A DNA stretch of 64,000 bases from Typhlomys cinereus. Its lineage: Eukaryota; Chordata; Mammalia; Rodentia; Platacanthomyidae. The DNA is taken from positions 539,861 through 603,860 of the forward strand of contig JALPQD010000293.1 in assembly GCA_023101885.1 (NCBI GenBank), written 5' to 3'. The notes below the pieces were generated by a model. The model ran no database searches and was not told the origin of the DNA. It saw only the letters and a list, made by a program, of their open reading frames with translations. The translations under genes and the position numbers were made by a program. Shown here piece by piece: positions 31,275 to 44,290 of the stretch (position 1 is its first letter; every line of letters starts with the position of its first letter).

Positions 31275-33500
31275 ACACTATTCTTTCTCAATTTCAATAT
31301 TATCAAGATCAGTTTAGAGTTGAAATTCAAACATAGATGATAATGAAAATTATCATGGGAGTAATGGGAGATTGGCCACCTAGTTTGATTCAACTGACAA
31401 GTGTTTCATGTAATATTCCCTAAGGGTCAGCAAGGTCCTTCTAGGAGAGAAAGCAATGGGTTACAGGGTGTCTGATTCTCCTCTGAGACCTAGCCATACA
31501 CCACAAATGACCACACACAGCAAAGAAAAGTTCTGTGATTTAGAAGGGGGAGTATGGGGGTATGGGGGGGGAGAATGGGCAGCTCTTTCTTTCTACCTAC
31601 TAAAGTAATTTTCTGACTTTGGAAGTTAGAAACCATAGAAAGGAAAAGTTCTCTTGCTTCTTAACCCTCAGACACTTTTTTCTGTGTCTGGGCTTTTTCC
31701 TTTTTTCCCATTCTGTCTTTCTCTGAATCACCACCATCTCTTACCCTACACAATGAGACCACTTCTCAGAATTAATGCCATGATTTTCAAAATGCTGTCC
31801 CTTGTAAATTCTGCAATACATTGAAACAATCTCAAGATTCCACATATGAATTGTATTTACATGTGCATATATTTGTGTGCATGCCTATTTGTGGCAAGCA
31901 TACACATGTTCCTGGAACTGAACAATTCAAGAAGAGTAACTTGTGCTTTTATGTATTACTATCAAGCATCATTTAGTAATTATTTTGAGCATTTCCATTA
32001 AAGTACTTGTTATTTACTGAGAATCATTTAACAATGCACATCTTTGAAATTCCATCTTCAAACACCACTAAGATTTTTTTCTGCCAAAATGTGTGATTTT
32101 TGCTGTTTTCTTTGTCTTCCCTAAATAAATCCTCATAAAGATGGACATTTATACAGCAATGGCTCTTAGTCTGAAAGCAGCAATCTGTGATGTTCTGCTG
32201 ATACAAAATGCAGCAGCCAAAACCATTCCATGGTGATTATATCACTACTTGTTTTACAAAAGCACACATAATGTTGCTGCTCAGAAAACCCTGGAATTAC
32301 TTCTGTGGCCAAGGTAGAAAGGGACAAAGACTGTAATCCACAGCATTTGATTACAGGAAATTAATTTCCCTTCAAGAACCTGCTGCAGGAGCATTGTCAC
32401 CACCAGACAAACCAAGGGCAGTACTCTTTAAATACAGTCATCTTTGCCAAAGTGTGCCAATTAGCTCAGCGGCTGACTTTCCCTAAATGACGACTTTCGG
32501 CATGTGCTTTTGGCATAGCACTCTCTTACTGAGGTGTCTGAGAGCTAAAGGGAAATTCTGTTTAAATGCTGCTGATGTTATTTTTTTTTCTGTACTTCTG
32601 TAATGCTGAAGCTCATTTCTATAGAGACCTCTTTTTTATAGAAGGAAACAGGGAGGGATGGAAATGCAAAGGTAATTATTTAGTTTACAGTAGCAAAATG
32701 AGTACCAGACTTAATCTTGCTATACTAAGAAAAAAAATATATAATACATTTCCAGTTAGCAATGGGTGCTATAAATGAACTTTCTTATCCGAGGATGTTA
32801 GTTTCAACTTTATCTCTCAAACATCTGATTTGATTTCCAAGCAAATATTTATTTGATTTGCTGGGAACAGATACGTGTACAACCTCTATTGGGGCAGCCA
32901 AGATGAAAGCAAAGCTTGAGTGTTGCCAGGCAAGCACTTGGTAAGTATCTCTCACCTGTTTAATAAATTAACTTTCCTAATTTGAAACATGGGCCAAAAT
33001 GATGTTGAAGTCACCTGAGTCCTAAAAACACCTCCATGCACTACACATATGAAGATTATAACATCATAGGTTTAAAAGTAGCATAAATTCTAAACTCAGC
33101 AAAACTTCAATAGTCATTACTAAAGTTGTTATTATAGATGTTTGCAATGTGCAGTTACTTCCACACCTAATTTGATTGAATAATAATTTCTTCTATTTGT
33201 GTTTCGAATCTGAAGGCTAAGTGGTTATTTCCCTCTATTTTGGTCTATAGGTCAAAGGTTCTTTGAGTTAATGGGACATCTCTCCTAGACACACAATAAC
33301 AGGCAACATGAGTTTAAATAAATTCAGAAAATTTAAATGTGTTTTCCCTTACTGTCACCAATATATTTTGATGCTCACTGCATAAAATGATCTATAACAT
33401 ATTTTCAGCAGTAATAAAAGCTGTATGAAAAAAGTCAAATCATCATTCCTCCTTTTCCTTGTCTCAGTATGTAATGAAAAAAAAAGCATCTGTTTTAAGT
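31275..33500. other. Intronic, no exon; possibly conserved block near 32.3-32.55 kb
   Basis: No exon or clear repeat. 32290-32545 has a more even base composition and no repeat signature, e.g. 'ccaattagctcagcggctga'. That would fit a conserved intronic element, but conservation cannot be judged here. Confidence 0.3.
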
Positions 33501-33505
33501 GCGAA

Positions 33506-33722
33506 GGCTGGCAAGATGGTTTAATGGATAAAAATGCATTCTATCCCAGTACCCCAGGTAAGAGTAAAAGGAAAAAAAAAAAACTTTTCAGAAAGCTGTC
33601 ATTTAACTTCCACACATGTTCCTTTGCATTCAGGTACACCCCCCCCCCACACACACATACACACACACACATGTACACATGTACACACATATACACATAC
33701 ACACATACACACAACAATAAAT
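33506..33722 (+). mobile_element. Degenerate SINE with an AC repeat
   Basis: 'aaggctggcaagatggtttaatgg' is a tRNA-like SINE head. After a diverged body, a poly-C (33641-33649) and AC-rich run (about 33649-33714) precede 'aacaataaattc'. Confidence 0.6.
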
Positions 33723-35325
33723 TCTAAACATTCAAGTGACAGAGAATAAAGGAGGAACAAAATAATGAAGCTTGGTATGGTGTTCCCAAGGCCCACGAGT
33801 CCTTTCACAAAATTTAGGATCTTTTTCACGTTCATAATCATTGCATTCATATTTACTTCCCATACATCTAAAATGGCTGTAAAAACATTCTAAGGACTTG
33901 TGCATTGATAAAGGACATATGAAAATTGCCTTTTAATTCTTTTCCTTATTTCCCCCATCCTTCCTCTCTGCAGTCCTCCTTCCATTTCTTCATCTCCTTC
34001 CTTTTCACTGCCCTCTGTTCTCTCTCTCTCTTTCTGAATCTGTCTGTCTCTTTCTCTTTCTCTTACCCCACCTTCTGTCTTTCTCCATCACCCCTGATAT
34101 TTGAAAATATCTAGAAATATTGTTCAACATGGTGTGCTTCAGTGATTTAAATTTGGGAAGAATTCTGCATGTTAGTTTTATAAACTTTTCTATATTTTTC
34201 ATTATTTAACTGATATTGTGACCACTTAGGTAAGCTTACTATCAGTCAAATGCTAGGAGATTTGTTGATATGCTGTTGATATGTATTATCATACTAAAAG
34301 CCAACTTATTCACATCAGATGATAATTCGTTGTAGAAAAAGAAAATGCAAAAGACATTTCCTAGCGTTTGTCCATGTCGAAGACAAATAAACGCACATGC
34401 ATATCTGCATAAAGAAATTTAAAATTTTGAATTTATATATTTTAATTTATCCTTGCATTGTAGAGATGGTTATCATAAAATACCATGATAGACAAAGGAA
34501 AAAATGATTCTGCTGTGTGCTCTTTATTTATGACAGTCTTTGCTCGTATCTCCCAATGTGGTCTGATTGAGATGCTGTTTAGAAGTGACACGTGTGCAAG
34601 AAACACATTAGGCTGTGGTGCAGAGCACCAGGACCCGTGGCTGCTGACTCTTTTCAGCTCTATGGGACTCCCATCACCTGTTTTGTGCTCTTCTGGGCCC
34701 CCGCCCAGTTGCAGACCTAGTCTTGCAATGGCTCCTCAAAGGAGAGTTGCTGTGTTCTTCCCACAGCGAGACACAGGAAACTGATCAGGACTCTGCCTTT
34801 CCGGTTCCCGCATCACTCAGTGAGATGCTCAATAATCCCCAAACTCACTGCAAATTCCTCCTCACAGCACATTACAAAATTATTTCTCTTGTGTAAAATA
34901 TCTAAATGTGATTCCCTCAACTGACTTCTCTTTCTGGCTTCTATGGACACTGTTACCTATTATTTTAAAATTTAACATTAAAATTTTATTTACAGGTTAC
35001 ATTATATACTTTGTCAAAACAAATGTCGTTTAGTAATTTATAAACATGATTGTGCAGACAGTAGCATGAAAGGTACATTAAATCAAGGAGCTTTGACTAG
35101 TGCCTCTGAGGATATTTTCACCCTGTTCAATTGTGACTAGTTAGGTATCTCAGAATGTAAATATCAGCGGCATAAAGAAAGTAATTGCTTAAAGAGATTG
35201 TTCTGCTCTGAACTAAACATTTTGAAAAGTAAAGTTTTCTGAAAAGTTGTCAGGATGCAATGGAAAATGTTTGGCGTCATGGCTATTCTTTCTGAGTTTG
35301 GAAATGCCACCATTAAACTGTTGCT
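33723..35325. other. Intronic, no exon recognised
   Basis: C/T-rich stretch at 33945-34095. A higher-GC patch at 34590-34830 gives a 99-codon plus frame without a family signature. Confidence 0.35.
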
Positions 35326-35560
35326 TCTTGAGACAGGGTCTCATTTCCCTCAGACTGGCCTCACATTCATTATGTAGCAAGGATGATGCTGAACTTCTGC
35401 TCCCTCCCTGACTTTCCACCTTCCATATGCTGGAATTACAGACATGCAGTAGCATGCTGGATCCTAATGATGTTGGGAATTGAACCAGTCTCATGTTTGC
35501 TAGGTAATCACTTTAGTGGTTGAGTTACAGCCCCAGCCCCTCAATGTTATATTACAAAAG
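35325..35560 (-). mobile_element. B1/B4-like SINE remnant, antisense
   Basis: 'cttgagacagggtctcattt', 'agactggcctcacattca' and 'tatgctggaattacagacatgc' are the reverse of the B1 3' half, followed by 'gggaattgaaccag' and 'gttgagttacagccccagcccc'. Confidence 0.65.
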
Positions 35561-35640
35561 CAAAACTGGACAGAGGGTATGACTCAGTGATGGAGAACCT
35601 AAGCCTCTCCCCACATAAAAATAAATGAATAATAAACAGA

Positions 35641-37900
35641 AAACTAATCTCAATTTATGTTTATAAAAGTCAAGATGATAAATGGTGTTTGAAGCCCTAA
35701 TTCCTAAAAGACAGAATTGGGGCTTGGTGTGGGAGAGGAGGATGTGTTTCCATGGATCAGTTTGTCAGAGCAATGCCATGCCCTCAGATGCTCATTTTAT
35801 CACCGAAATTGCCATTTTTATGGAACCATTTTGTATACTTGAATGAGCAGTTCCTCTACTGTAATCTTATTATATTTACGTTGTTTCCAACATTCCCTTG
35901 CAGGGGAAGATTGTGGTTTCCAGGCAAGTTTCCAGGGCAGTTTTATTTCTTCAATACAAACTGCTAATGCATAGGTTCCTCATCAGCCCAGCCCTGGCAC
36001 ATCAAGGATGAAGCATAGGGGTCTTTATATGAAGGACAATGAAATTCGGCATGAGTGCTTCAAGAAATAGAATAAGAAATGGCCAGACTTATAAAATACT
36101 AAAGAGTAAAACACACCCATGGTAAAAACTGGAATGTGAGCTATAGATATATTACAGATCAGGAAAGGCTCATAAAGGACTACAAAACTCCATCATGTTC
36201 TCCATCTGTCATACTGCTAACTGCAATTGCTGGATGAATAGCTTATCATACAATGATCCTTTTAAAAAACTATTGGCAAGATGCAGTTATTGAACTTTTT
36301 TTTTTTTACCAAGTGTCTTTGACTAGTTTTCTTGGGTCTTATCATAGAGTCAACTTAAAACCATTGCTTTTTAATTTCTATCACTACCCCTGCAGGGAAA
36401 AAGTTGTCTAAAATGATCTCACTAGAGCAGAGCTCTATGCAGTGTCTCAGTAAATATGGAAGCTATTATAATTTGAGGCAAGCCTGAAGAATGCTTTCAG
36501 ATTTATGAGAGGAGATTTGACTTTTCACATATCCAGTTTCATTAATACTGTGAAAAGAAAATTGGAATTGTAAGTTCCTGGGGTGTTTGTGAATTGAGAT
36601 TAGTGTTATTTTTCCCTCCTATGTTCAAAAAAAGATTATTATTTTTCCCATTTTTGTGCTTTAATACAATGTAGGCGAGACTAAACCATGATGATGTAAT
36701 CTCTCACAAGAAGACACATCTAAGTACCACATTTTGTGGGAACATAATATACAATGATGTATACAACGTGCTGTAATTTTGACTTCTGGTGTGGTTTTTA
36801 TGAGAAATGATTTGATGTTTCAAATCACTCTTGTGTTCCCTTCCACCTACTCCTCCCATGCCCAGCCTACTTTAATGTTTATTTCTAAAGGTGAAACAAG
36901 ATGCTTAGAGAAGACATGTTGGGACACATGTCTTACTTGATGAGACTGGGAATAAACTGGGAAATTAATATATTTTGCCACCTAATTAGCTGTTGGGTCA
37001 GATATTTTCCTCTGCTCCTTTCTAGAGCACTAAAACACATGTTTGAAGGAAGTTCAGGGACCACCATTCTGAGTTTGAGAGGATAATTTTCTACTGTTAA
37101 AATCCAATTTTCCATAGAAAAGAGACATTGTGAGCCTTTGTGGTAGACGGTCACCCCTGGAACAGATTGCCACCTCAACTAGTGGCTCATGAGAAAGAAA
37201 AGGCAGTGAACAACTCCACCCTCCATCACCTCGGTGATATTAAAATGAATAGACCTAGAAGCATACATTTTCTCTCATTTATGGGAGTAACCAAAGGGTC
37301 AAGGCATTTATAGAACCTTATATTTGTAAAGTCTGGGTCCATAGTTCATCTACTTATAAATCCTATAGATTCTAATCTATTAAGTTTTACTGGATCTTTT
37401 AAGAGCACCATGGGGTAAAGTACCAATGTCCCTACTCTTTTGAAATGGTCCTTTATGGTCTATTCTTTACTCAAGTTTACCCTCTACTTTTCTTTATAAA
37501 GAAGTTACAGCAACAGCATTATTCTTGCTCCCAAATCCTTGCTTGCAAAAGAAAGTCCTGTGTTGTTCATAGATATTTTTTTTCTTTTTCTATCTAAATA
37601 GTGTCAGCCATGAAATCTGAAGTAGAATATTACATCCTTCAAGACATTTTTTCTGGAAATCTTCCTTTCTTATGTCAGCAGCTATATATGGGATGGAGCT
37701 ATTTTCCAGGGATAGGATGGGAGATCAGGTAGCCAAACACATCAACATAAGCCCTTGTGGACCCAGAAATACAATAAAGTGGGCAGACTTTAACAAAGAC
37801 TTAAACAAAAGTAATAGTTGAGAGAGATATTTGATAGAGAAAACCCACAGGCATACAGGAGTTAGGATAGAAGTTTCAGGGTAAGAAAAGGGATTCAGGG
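35641..37900. other. Intronic, no exon recognised (2.3 kb)
   Basis: No domain-bearing frame. Part of 37250-37900 may be old L1 or LTR sequence, but I could not assign it. Confidence 0.35.
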
Positions 37901-38120
37901 GGGATGGACGCAGGGATGAACACTCAGTATGCTTATAAAAGTAAGCAAATTTTACAAAAAAAGAAATAGGAGGGAGTCTAGCAGGGGAGAAGATGGGCAG
38001 TAATGGAAAGAAGAGGAGGATGGTATTGGGGTTTGAGGTATGAAAATATCATAAATTCACTATATTTATATATAAAACCATAAAATAATAAATTATAATA
38101 AAAATTCAAAAAAGGAAAAA
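37900..38120 (+). mobile_element. Old L1 3' end
   Basis: 'aggagggagtctagcagggg', 'agaagatgggcagtaatgg', then 'tgaaaatatcataaattcac' and an A-rich end look like a sense L1 3' UTR with its purine tract. Confidence 0.45.
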
Positions 38121-38199
38121 GGGATTCAGGGGATCCTGTCATAATTCCTGATATAAGGAGACAAAATGACTACAAAGCAATTGAAATGATTAATATGAA

Positions 38200-38545
38200 G
38201 TGTTTACTTCATATGATCTGGAATCACTTAGGGAATAGGCCTTAGACCATGCCAATGGGGTATTATCATAATTAGGTTATGGAAATGGGAATATCCATCC
38301 AGTCCAAGTGGTATGACTTTCTGTGCCAGGATCCTGGCTTATCTATAAAAGTAGAATGTGAACTGAGTGCAAGCGTCCGTCACTGTGACACCTGATTGTG
38401 GCTGACTGACCAGCCACCTCCAGCTTCTGCAACTTCTCTACCATTATGGACTGTACCCCAAATTGTGAGCCAAAACAAACCTTTCTCTATGAAGTTTCTT
38501 TTGTAGAGTTAATGCAACAGGAAAAATTACTAAAACAGCAGCTAA
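38200..38545 (+). mobile_element. MaLR-like LTR
   Basis: 'ctggaatcacttagggaata', 'gtagaatgtgaactgagtgc', 'accattatggactgtacccc', 'gagccaaaacaaacctttct' and 'gagttaatgcaacagg' are in LTR order, ending in the usual 'caacag...actaaaaca' form. Confidence 0.6.
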
Positions 38546-38971
38546 TTGAAAGATGGTCTGAAGAGTCTACTAATAAGAAAGAACATTTGTGCAATCAGAT
38601 GGAGGAAGGAAAGGGTTTGCTTTTCAGGACGTGAACCACCGTCACAGTGGTTCAGAACCTTGATTTTGGTGAGAAAGGCAGAAAAAAATACAAAAGTAGA
38701 CTTGAAATTTATTACCCAGATTGTAGACTGTGGGGTGAGCTCCAGGTTTGAAAGAAGTATCACTAACAAGATAAATGGCAAATGACAAGAGAGGTCTGCC
38801 CATGACAGACCAAGAGTTAATGTCTCGGAAGTGCAAAAGGGCATGGAACCAGTTGACATGGGAAATACAAACAGCCCACTAGAAGAAAGGGGAAAAGAGC
38901 CTAGGTCAATGGAAATATGGAGAGGTAAATACTGAAACGATGACTTTCCATCTGCTTTAAGAAGTAGTCCA

Positions 38972-39150
38972 TGGGCTGAAGAGATGACATCAACCTGCAG
39001 TTCTGGCCCTAGAAGGCAGAGCTGAGAAACCCCAGAGCAAGGCAGTAAGGAAGTAGAGCAATCCAGGATGATTCCCAAAGTCATTCTTGGGTCTTCACAG
39101 GCACACACAGTCAATTATCTTCTGGTACATACAAAAACACACATGTGCAA
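38972..39150 (+). mobile_element. tRNA-headed SINE, old copy with internal deletion
   Basis: 'gggctgaagagatg' head followed directly by the body 'cctgcagttctggccctag', 'gcagagctgagaaaccccag', 'agagcaatccaggatgattc' and a short ACAC segment. Most of the tRNA-like part is missing. Confidence 0.65.
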
Positions 39151-40724
39151 AAAAAGTAGTAGTGCCGTTACATCTATAAATTACAAACTAAACTTATTCT
39201 CTTACACATGTGACACTTATTGTGGAGTACATTCTATACTGTGATGAAAATGTGGTGTTAAAATGTTACATTTCTGTTACTTATTTTTCTTTTTTTTACT
39301 AGATTATAAATCCTTTGATAGTTTCTAATACTCAATTTTTAACAATTTCTGTCCTTTCCAACCTCTAATGAAGAATGAACACACCAGGTGAAAAATGTAT
39401 GCTTTCTGGTTGGAGAAAAAAAAGTTTTGTAAGCTGGCAAGTTTTGGATATCAGGTACATATTAGCAGCATTAAGAAAGTATAGTCTTTGATTTCAAATT
39501 TTAAATAATGGAGCTAAGCAAGCAGGCAAATCACCAATATTGCAACCTTTTCTTTCTTGAGATAGTCTCTCTATGTAGGTATTTATCTATGTATGTATGT
39601 GTACATGCATATGTACATGTTTGTTTGTATATATGTATAGATGTGTTCCAGGCTCAGACTGACTCACTAGATAGCTCATTGGCCTTAAATTCTTGATCCT
39701 ATTGTATTAGCCTCTGGAAGGCACTGAATGGTTCTTCATAAGATGCAGTTTTACCTCAATACTTCCATAACCTCAATTTTTGATAAGATACAAATACAGT
39801 TTATTTTATTAAACCGAAAAATTGTTCTTCTTGTGCTTGAGGGAATTGGGATCAATATTCAATAGTGCAAATGCCTGCTTTTTCTGTGCTCCACAGAAAT
39901 ACACTCTCTAAGCCCAAATCTTGGAGTCATTGTGTTGTTCAGCATTAAGCAAGTTACCGGACTTTTTTTTTTTTTTTTTTTGATTCATTTGGTTGCCTCA
40001 TTTCAAGTAGCAACATCTGACATGCAAAGGACTATAAAGAGTTGATCTTTGGCTGTAAGCTCTTTTTATCAATTCGGCAGAGGAGTTGTAGAAGTTTCTA
40101 AATTGCATTTTAGTCTCCTTGATTATGGAATGAAAGAGTTAAGTTATCAGTCAGATGATAACTTTCCTTTACTGTCAAGTAAACTGAGAAAATCAGTTTC
40201 AGAACCAGGGAACCTGGAGAGATCATATACATTGTTCATCAAAATGTATTATATATGTCAAAAACTGCCAGAAAAGCTAAGTATTGAAATGTAGATGATA
40301 CTTCTTATTGTTGGTTTTACTTGATTCTTGTTAGCAAATTATTTCTGGTCCTGGAAATCCATGACTACAGCAGATCTAGAAATCATGATGTATTATCTAA
40401 AACCAAGCAACATATTTCACAGAAATCATAAGGCCTAGAAAGAGGATTATGGGTAGGAACTGGTTCATAGTAAAGCAAATGTGGCTCCATGAGCATAGTT
40501 ATAGTAGAGAGTGGTGTGTGTGTATGTTGTGGTATATCTTTTGTCTTTTCATTTTTCATAGATTTATAAATAAAGCCAGACTTTTCAAGAACTACACAGA
40601 AGTTCTTGAATAAATATGTAGTATTAAATATTAAGAGGCAATGGACTCTGAATTTTCTCACAAATATTACCATTAATAGATAAGTCTAACAGTAAGTGTA
40701 CTCACACAGCTACAATGACTTCTG
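39151..40724. other. Intronic, no exon recognised
   Basis: Short TATG repeats at 39580-39640 and a T-tract at 39963-39980. Nothing else supported. Confidence 0.4.
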
Positions 40725-40774
40725 TCATCATTGCAAAATCTGTATTTTTCTTATTTTTACTTAATCAATTCCAC

Positions 40775-40955
40775 TTACTAGTTATTAGGATATGTCAAGC
40801 TCTGTGCTATCTGCTATTCACATATTATCTGATTTATTCCTCAAATATCACAGCTCTGAGGTTATTGGCTTTGCAAAAAAAAAAAAAAAAAGAAATAGTC
40901 TCAAAGAGCTTAGGTAAATTAGGCTTCCTGTATGGCAGAGCTAAAATTTCAAATT
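40775..40955 (+). mobile_element. MIR remnant with an A-tract
   Basis: 'caagctctgtgctatctgct', 'cacatattatctgatttattcctc', 'agagcttaggtaaattaggc' and 'atggcagagctaaaatttc' run in MIR order, interrupted by an A-run at about 40875-40891. Confidence 0.65.
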
Positions 40956-41236
40956 AGCAATTTCGTATTTCATATATTTAATGTATCTGTGCTTATGACT
41001 ACAGAATATTTTGCCATTTTCTACATGATCACTGTGTTACATATCAAAACACCTATACACTTCAGGTATCTATTTTAAGCAGCTGTCCAGGTCTGCCCTT
41101 CCTGATTATGTTCCATTCACCCACTGCAGTCCACCTCTCCTTTGCTATAGAAGGCTGTACTCACATCAAACCTTAAGGAACAAAAAGAAATACTGGGTGA
41201 GGCATCAGGTTCTAGTCTAGACGCTGTGCTGTACCT

Positions 41237-41680
41237 AACTTGCTGAATAGTGATGGGCTACTCGTTGCCCTCTGCTAATATTTCTTTATCATGACCCTTG
41301 AATGATTTGCCTCCAAGAATCACTGTGATGGTCAGAGCAGGTAGCCCAATAAACATGCACATAGTGTAAAAAATATCATAGGTCTTTATAACAATAACAA
41401 GGCCTGATTCTTTTCCCTGAATCTTTCTCAACAGAACTACTGAATCAGCAGGCATCTCAACAGTTAGACCATTCTGTATTACGTAATACCAATCATGGCT
41501 GGCTTGGTTGTGGCAGTGAAGACCCAGACATTAAATCCAAAGACGAGCAATGTTTGAGCCCTTTGCTTTCATGGGCAGAGGCCCTATGAATTCAGGTGGC
41601 AAAATAGCAACTTACATCAGCACCATGTTTTGTAGGCGCGTGAGGCGCGCGCTTCTGTTTGCCTGACAAACCTATAACGC
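41237..41680 (-). pseudogene. Possible unidentified retrocopy fragment
   Basis: A minus-strand 65-codon frame (41258-41455) has a hydrophobic segment (IFYTMCMFIGLPALTITVIL) followed by a charged end (GGKSFKGHDKEILAEGNE). About 180 nt upstream is a CpG-rich patch (gcgcgtgaggcgcgcgcttc on plus, 41636-41655), unusual in this AT-rich region and reminiscent of a 5' UTR, with an AACATGG start context after it. I do not recognise the protein and see no clear poly(A) or duplication, so this is tentative. Confidence 0.25.
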
Positions 41681-42928
41681 CTCAGTGCTCTCTGACTCCT
41701 GTTGCTGAAGGGAATTAAATTTCTCCCTCTTCCAAAATTTTGTTATGACAGCTTATGTTTTTAAGTGTCATGAAATCAATCATCTAAGACTGTTCTTTGG
41801 CAAGAGTGGACATAGTTTATTATCTTGGAAGTAATAACTCTGTTGATTAGGTTTTAGAGTTTCTCTTTACAACCTAAGTGGTCCCCTCCCCCTCTTCCCA
41901 TCCTTCACTGCTCTGGCAGTCCATTGTGTGCTATAGATGAGATTTAGGATGGAGCTTCTAAGCACATGCTTCCTTGAAGTCCAGGCTATCTGCATAGCAT
42001 ACTCAGAAGCTTCAGACATCTGGGGAGAGTGCAAGGTAGAGTTCTGTTGATTTGGATGATTCACTTTGGGTGATCGTCTTATATTCCTATCACTGATTTT
42101 TACTGTCTTGATTTTCTTGTGTAGGGTAAAGATCGTATTCTTTTTGGTGAAAGTTTACAGTCAAAGTGAACAGTCAGATAGGTGGCTTCTCCTCTGCGCC
42201 CATTAGAGAGCAGTCTACCTGGACTAGAATTAAGAAACATGGAAGACAAGACATCAGTTATAGGAACAGAGGGCTAATGTGGTGCCTATGTCCAGTAACT
42301 TATGCTTACCAGAGTACTCGTAAGTGTTTTAGGAAGACGAACAAGGGAGTTAAGCAATAAGCAAATAATGTGACTGTTCTTTGCCTTAAAAGTAATGCAG
42401 GACAGAACCCTAAGACTTTGTCTTTCAAAAATAAGAATGGTTGATGATATGTGCCTTTCTACCAGTACATAAAACAGAAATGTATTCAGCTGAAGTCCTG
42501 ATCTTGTCTTACTGAGCTGCAGTGGCTGCTGAGAAGAAAATTTATGCTGATAGATTTTAGAAGTGCTTTAATGAAACACCTTGAGGTGCCAACTACTAAC
42601 ATTTCATCTTTGCTTGTGGAAGTCGACCTATTTCCATTTACTCCTTATTTGCTAGGACTGCTAACAAAAGATAGATGAGATCAACTTTTACCTGTGAGAC
42701 TCTCTCTGTGCTTTGCAGGCTTTGTCTTGACCATGATCAGCACAACAATAGCTTTAGTATTGAATCTTTTCAGTTATAGTAAGTGCACAGCTTCTAAGGC
42801 TTGCTTCTCATCGCACCACAGGTGGTTGAATGTGAATATGAACTCTGACACCCAGACTTCCTGAGATTACTCGATGAAATATGACTAATGTATCACAAAT
42901 GGAGCACGATTTGATTCATACTTGTTTT
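41681..42928. other. Intronic, no exon recognised
   Basis: No family signature in any frame and no assignable repeat. Confidence 0.4.
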
Positions 42929-42944
42929 TCTCTATTTTTATTTT

Positions 42945-43128
42945 TATAATTTTTAAAATTTTTATTTGAGAGAGAGAGAGCACATGAATGTCGTGAATCA
43001 CAGGTTGACGTCAAAGGACAACTTTTGAAAGTCAGTTTTCTCCTTCTACCTTGCGGGCCCTGGGGGTTCAAGTTCAGGTCTACAAGTTTGTGAGCAGGCA
43101 TCTTACCCACTGACCTGTCTTGTTGGCC
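42945..43128 (-). mobile_element. B4/ID-like SINE, antisense
   Basis: 'tttatttgagagagagagag' tail complement, 'gtcaaaggacaacttttgaaag', 'gggttcaagttcagg' (reverse B box) and 'cccactgacctgtcttgttggcc' (reverse head). Flanks 'ctatttttattttt' and 'ctattctcattttt' may be a decayed target-site duplication. Confidence 0.75.
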
Positions 43129-43139
43129 CTATTCTCATT

Positions 43140-44040
43140 TTTTAATTTTTTTTGTCATATGGGCATCTTTAATGTGTTGCTTTTTATTAGCAGCACCAGG
43201 TTTGTATGACCATCTGTAAATATGTAAGGAACTGATCAAAGAGTCAGTGTGTCTAGAGAAAACCTGTGAGTTGGAGCCAAGTGAAACATTTGCTGGTCTT
43301 GGAACAATAAACCAATGCTGCAGAATTGTACTCACTCTGCTGGGAGGCAGTGAGGCACATGGAATGGAATTTAGAAAACACTAGCTAAGCCCAGCTAGCA
43401 TCTGAGGAAATGTAATTAATAAGGTACCAAAAAAACTCCATGGGAAATAAGTTTCATTATTAAAACAGGAATTTGACACAAATTACAAGAGAATACAGCT
43501 TCATTCCTACCAGATTTCAGGTTTGCATGAGAGACGGACTCACCCTGTATTTTTCTGAATCTATATTGTATTTCTCCCTTCACGGTGGATGAGTATGTTA
43601 GAGTGTATAAATCCATTGCATTGTCTCCTTCCAAAGCACAACTGGAGGCGTGTCACATTTTAGGAAGATTCTTTGGTATTTACATTTCTCTAATACAGCC
43701 ATGATATTAAGCTGCTGATTAATGCTGCAAGGGTAGACGTGAGTAGGCTACATGCAAACTCACTGCTTGGTGGCTGCTGAACACGGTGCTACAGGGTTCA
43801 GTGAGTTAGCAGCAAGTCCTGCTTTATAGACTTTCAAGTAAATGTTAAATCACACCTTACTTATATACTAATTGTAAAGCAGCCAATCGATTGCAAGTTG
43901 AGACATTTTAATAGAACACACGACTCTCTAATACCAACAAGTGCTGTGTCCATTCCACTTAGATTAAATCTGTACATTAGATGAAGATCTTCACTACAGA
44001 GCAGACTTCTGCCCCTGCTTACACAAACACACCATTAGGA
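43140..44040. other. Intronic, no exon recognised
   Basis: No domain or repeat supported. Confidence 0.4.
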
Positions 44041-44059
44041 ACTGCAGAAGCTCTGTCTG

Positions 44060-44115
44060 TTGTGAGAGACATCCTTCCTTGCCATTCTACAGATTGGGAA
44101 ACTTAGCATCAAAAA
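44060..44115 (+). mobile_element. Short MIR core fragment
   Basis: 'ccttgccattctacagattgggaaacttag' resembles the MIR phrase 'cattttacagatgaggaaactgag'. Only the core is visible. Confidence 0.45.
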
Positions 44116-44124
44116 TGCTCAATA

Positions 44125-44290
44125 AGGCCAGCAAGATAACTCAGTGCACAAGAGAGCTGCATGCAATCCTGAATTGATCTCTGTAAGTCCACAGGAGAGA
44201 AGGAGATCATTGACAGCACGCATGTATGTGTGTGTCTGCTCTCTTTCTTTCACTCTCTCTCTCTTTCTCAATAATAAATACGTAAGTAGA
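44125..44290 (+). mobile_element. B4/ID-like SINE
   Basis: 'aaggccagcaagataactcagtg' head, 'ggagagaaggagatc', TG-rich and TC-rich stretches and 'ctcaataataaatac' tail. Confidence 0.65.

Noticed and set aside
38542..39114. 190-codon minus frame
   Set aside because: Largest frame in the window, but it spans the reverse of a SINE copy (38972-39150) and an LTR edge, with no domain signature. Its N-terminal CEDPRMTLGIILDCS is also seen at 51497-51700, again in SINE sequence.
40875..40891. Poly(A) tail of a retrocopy
   Set aside because: The A-run lies inside an MIR remnant and MIR text continues on the far side.
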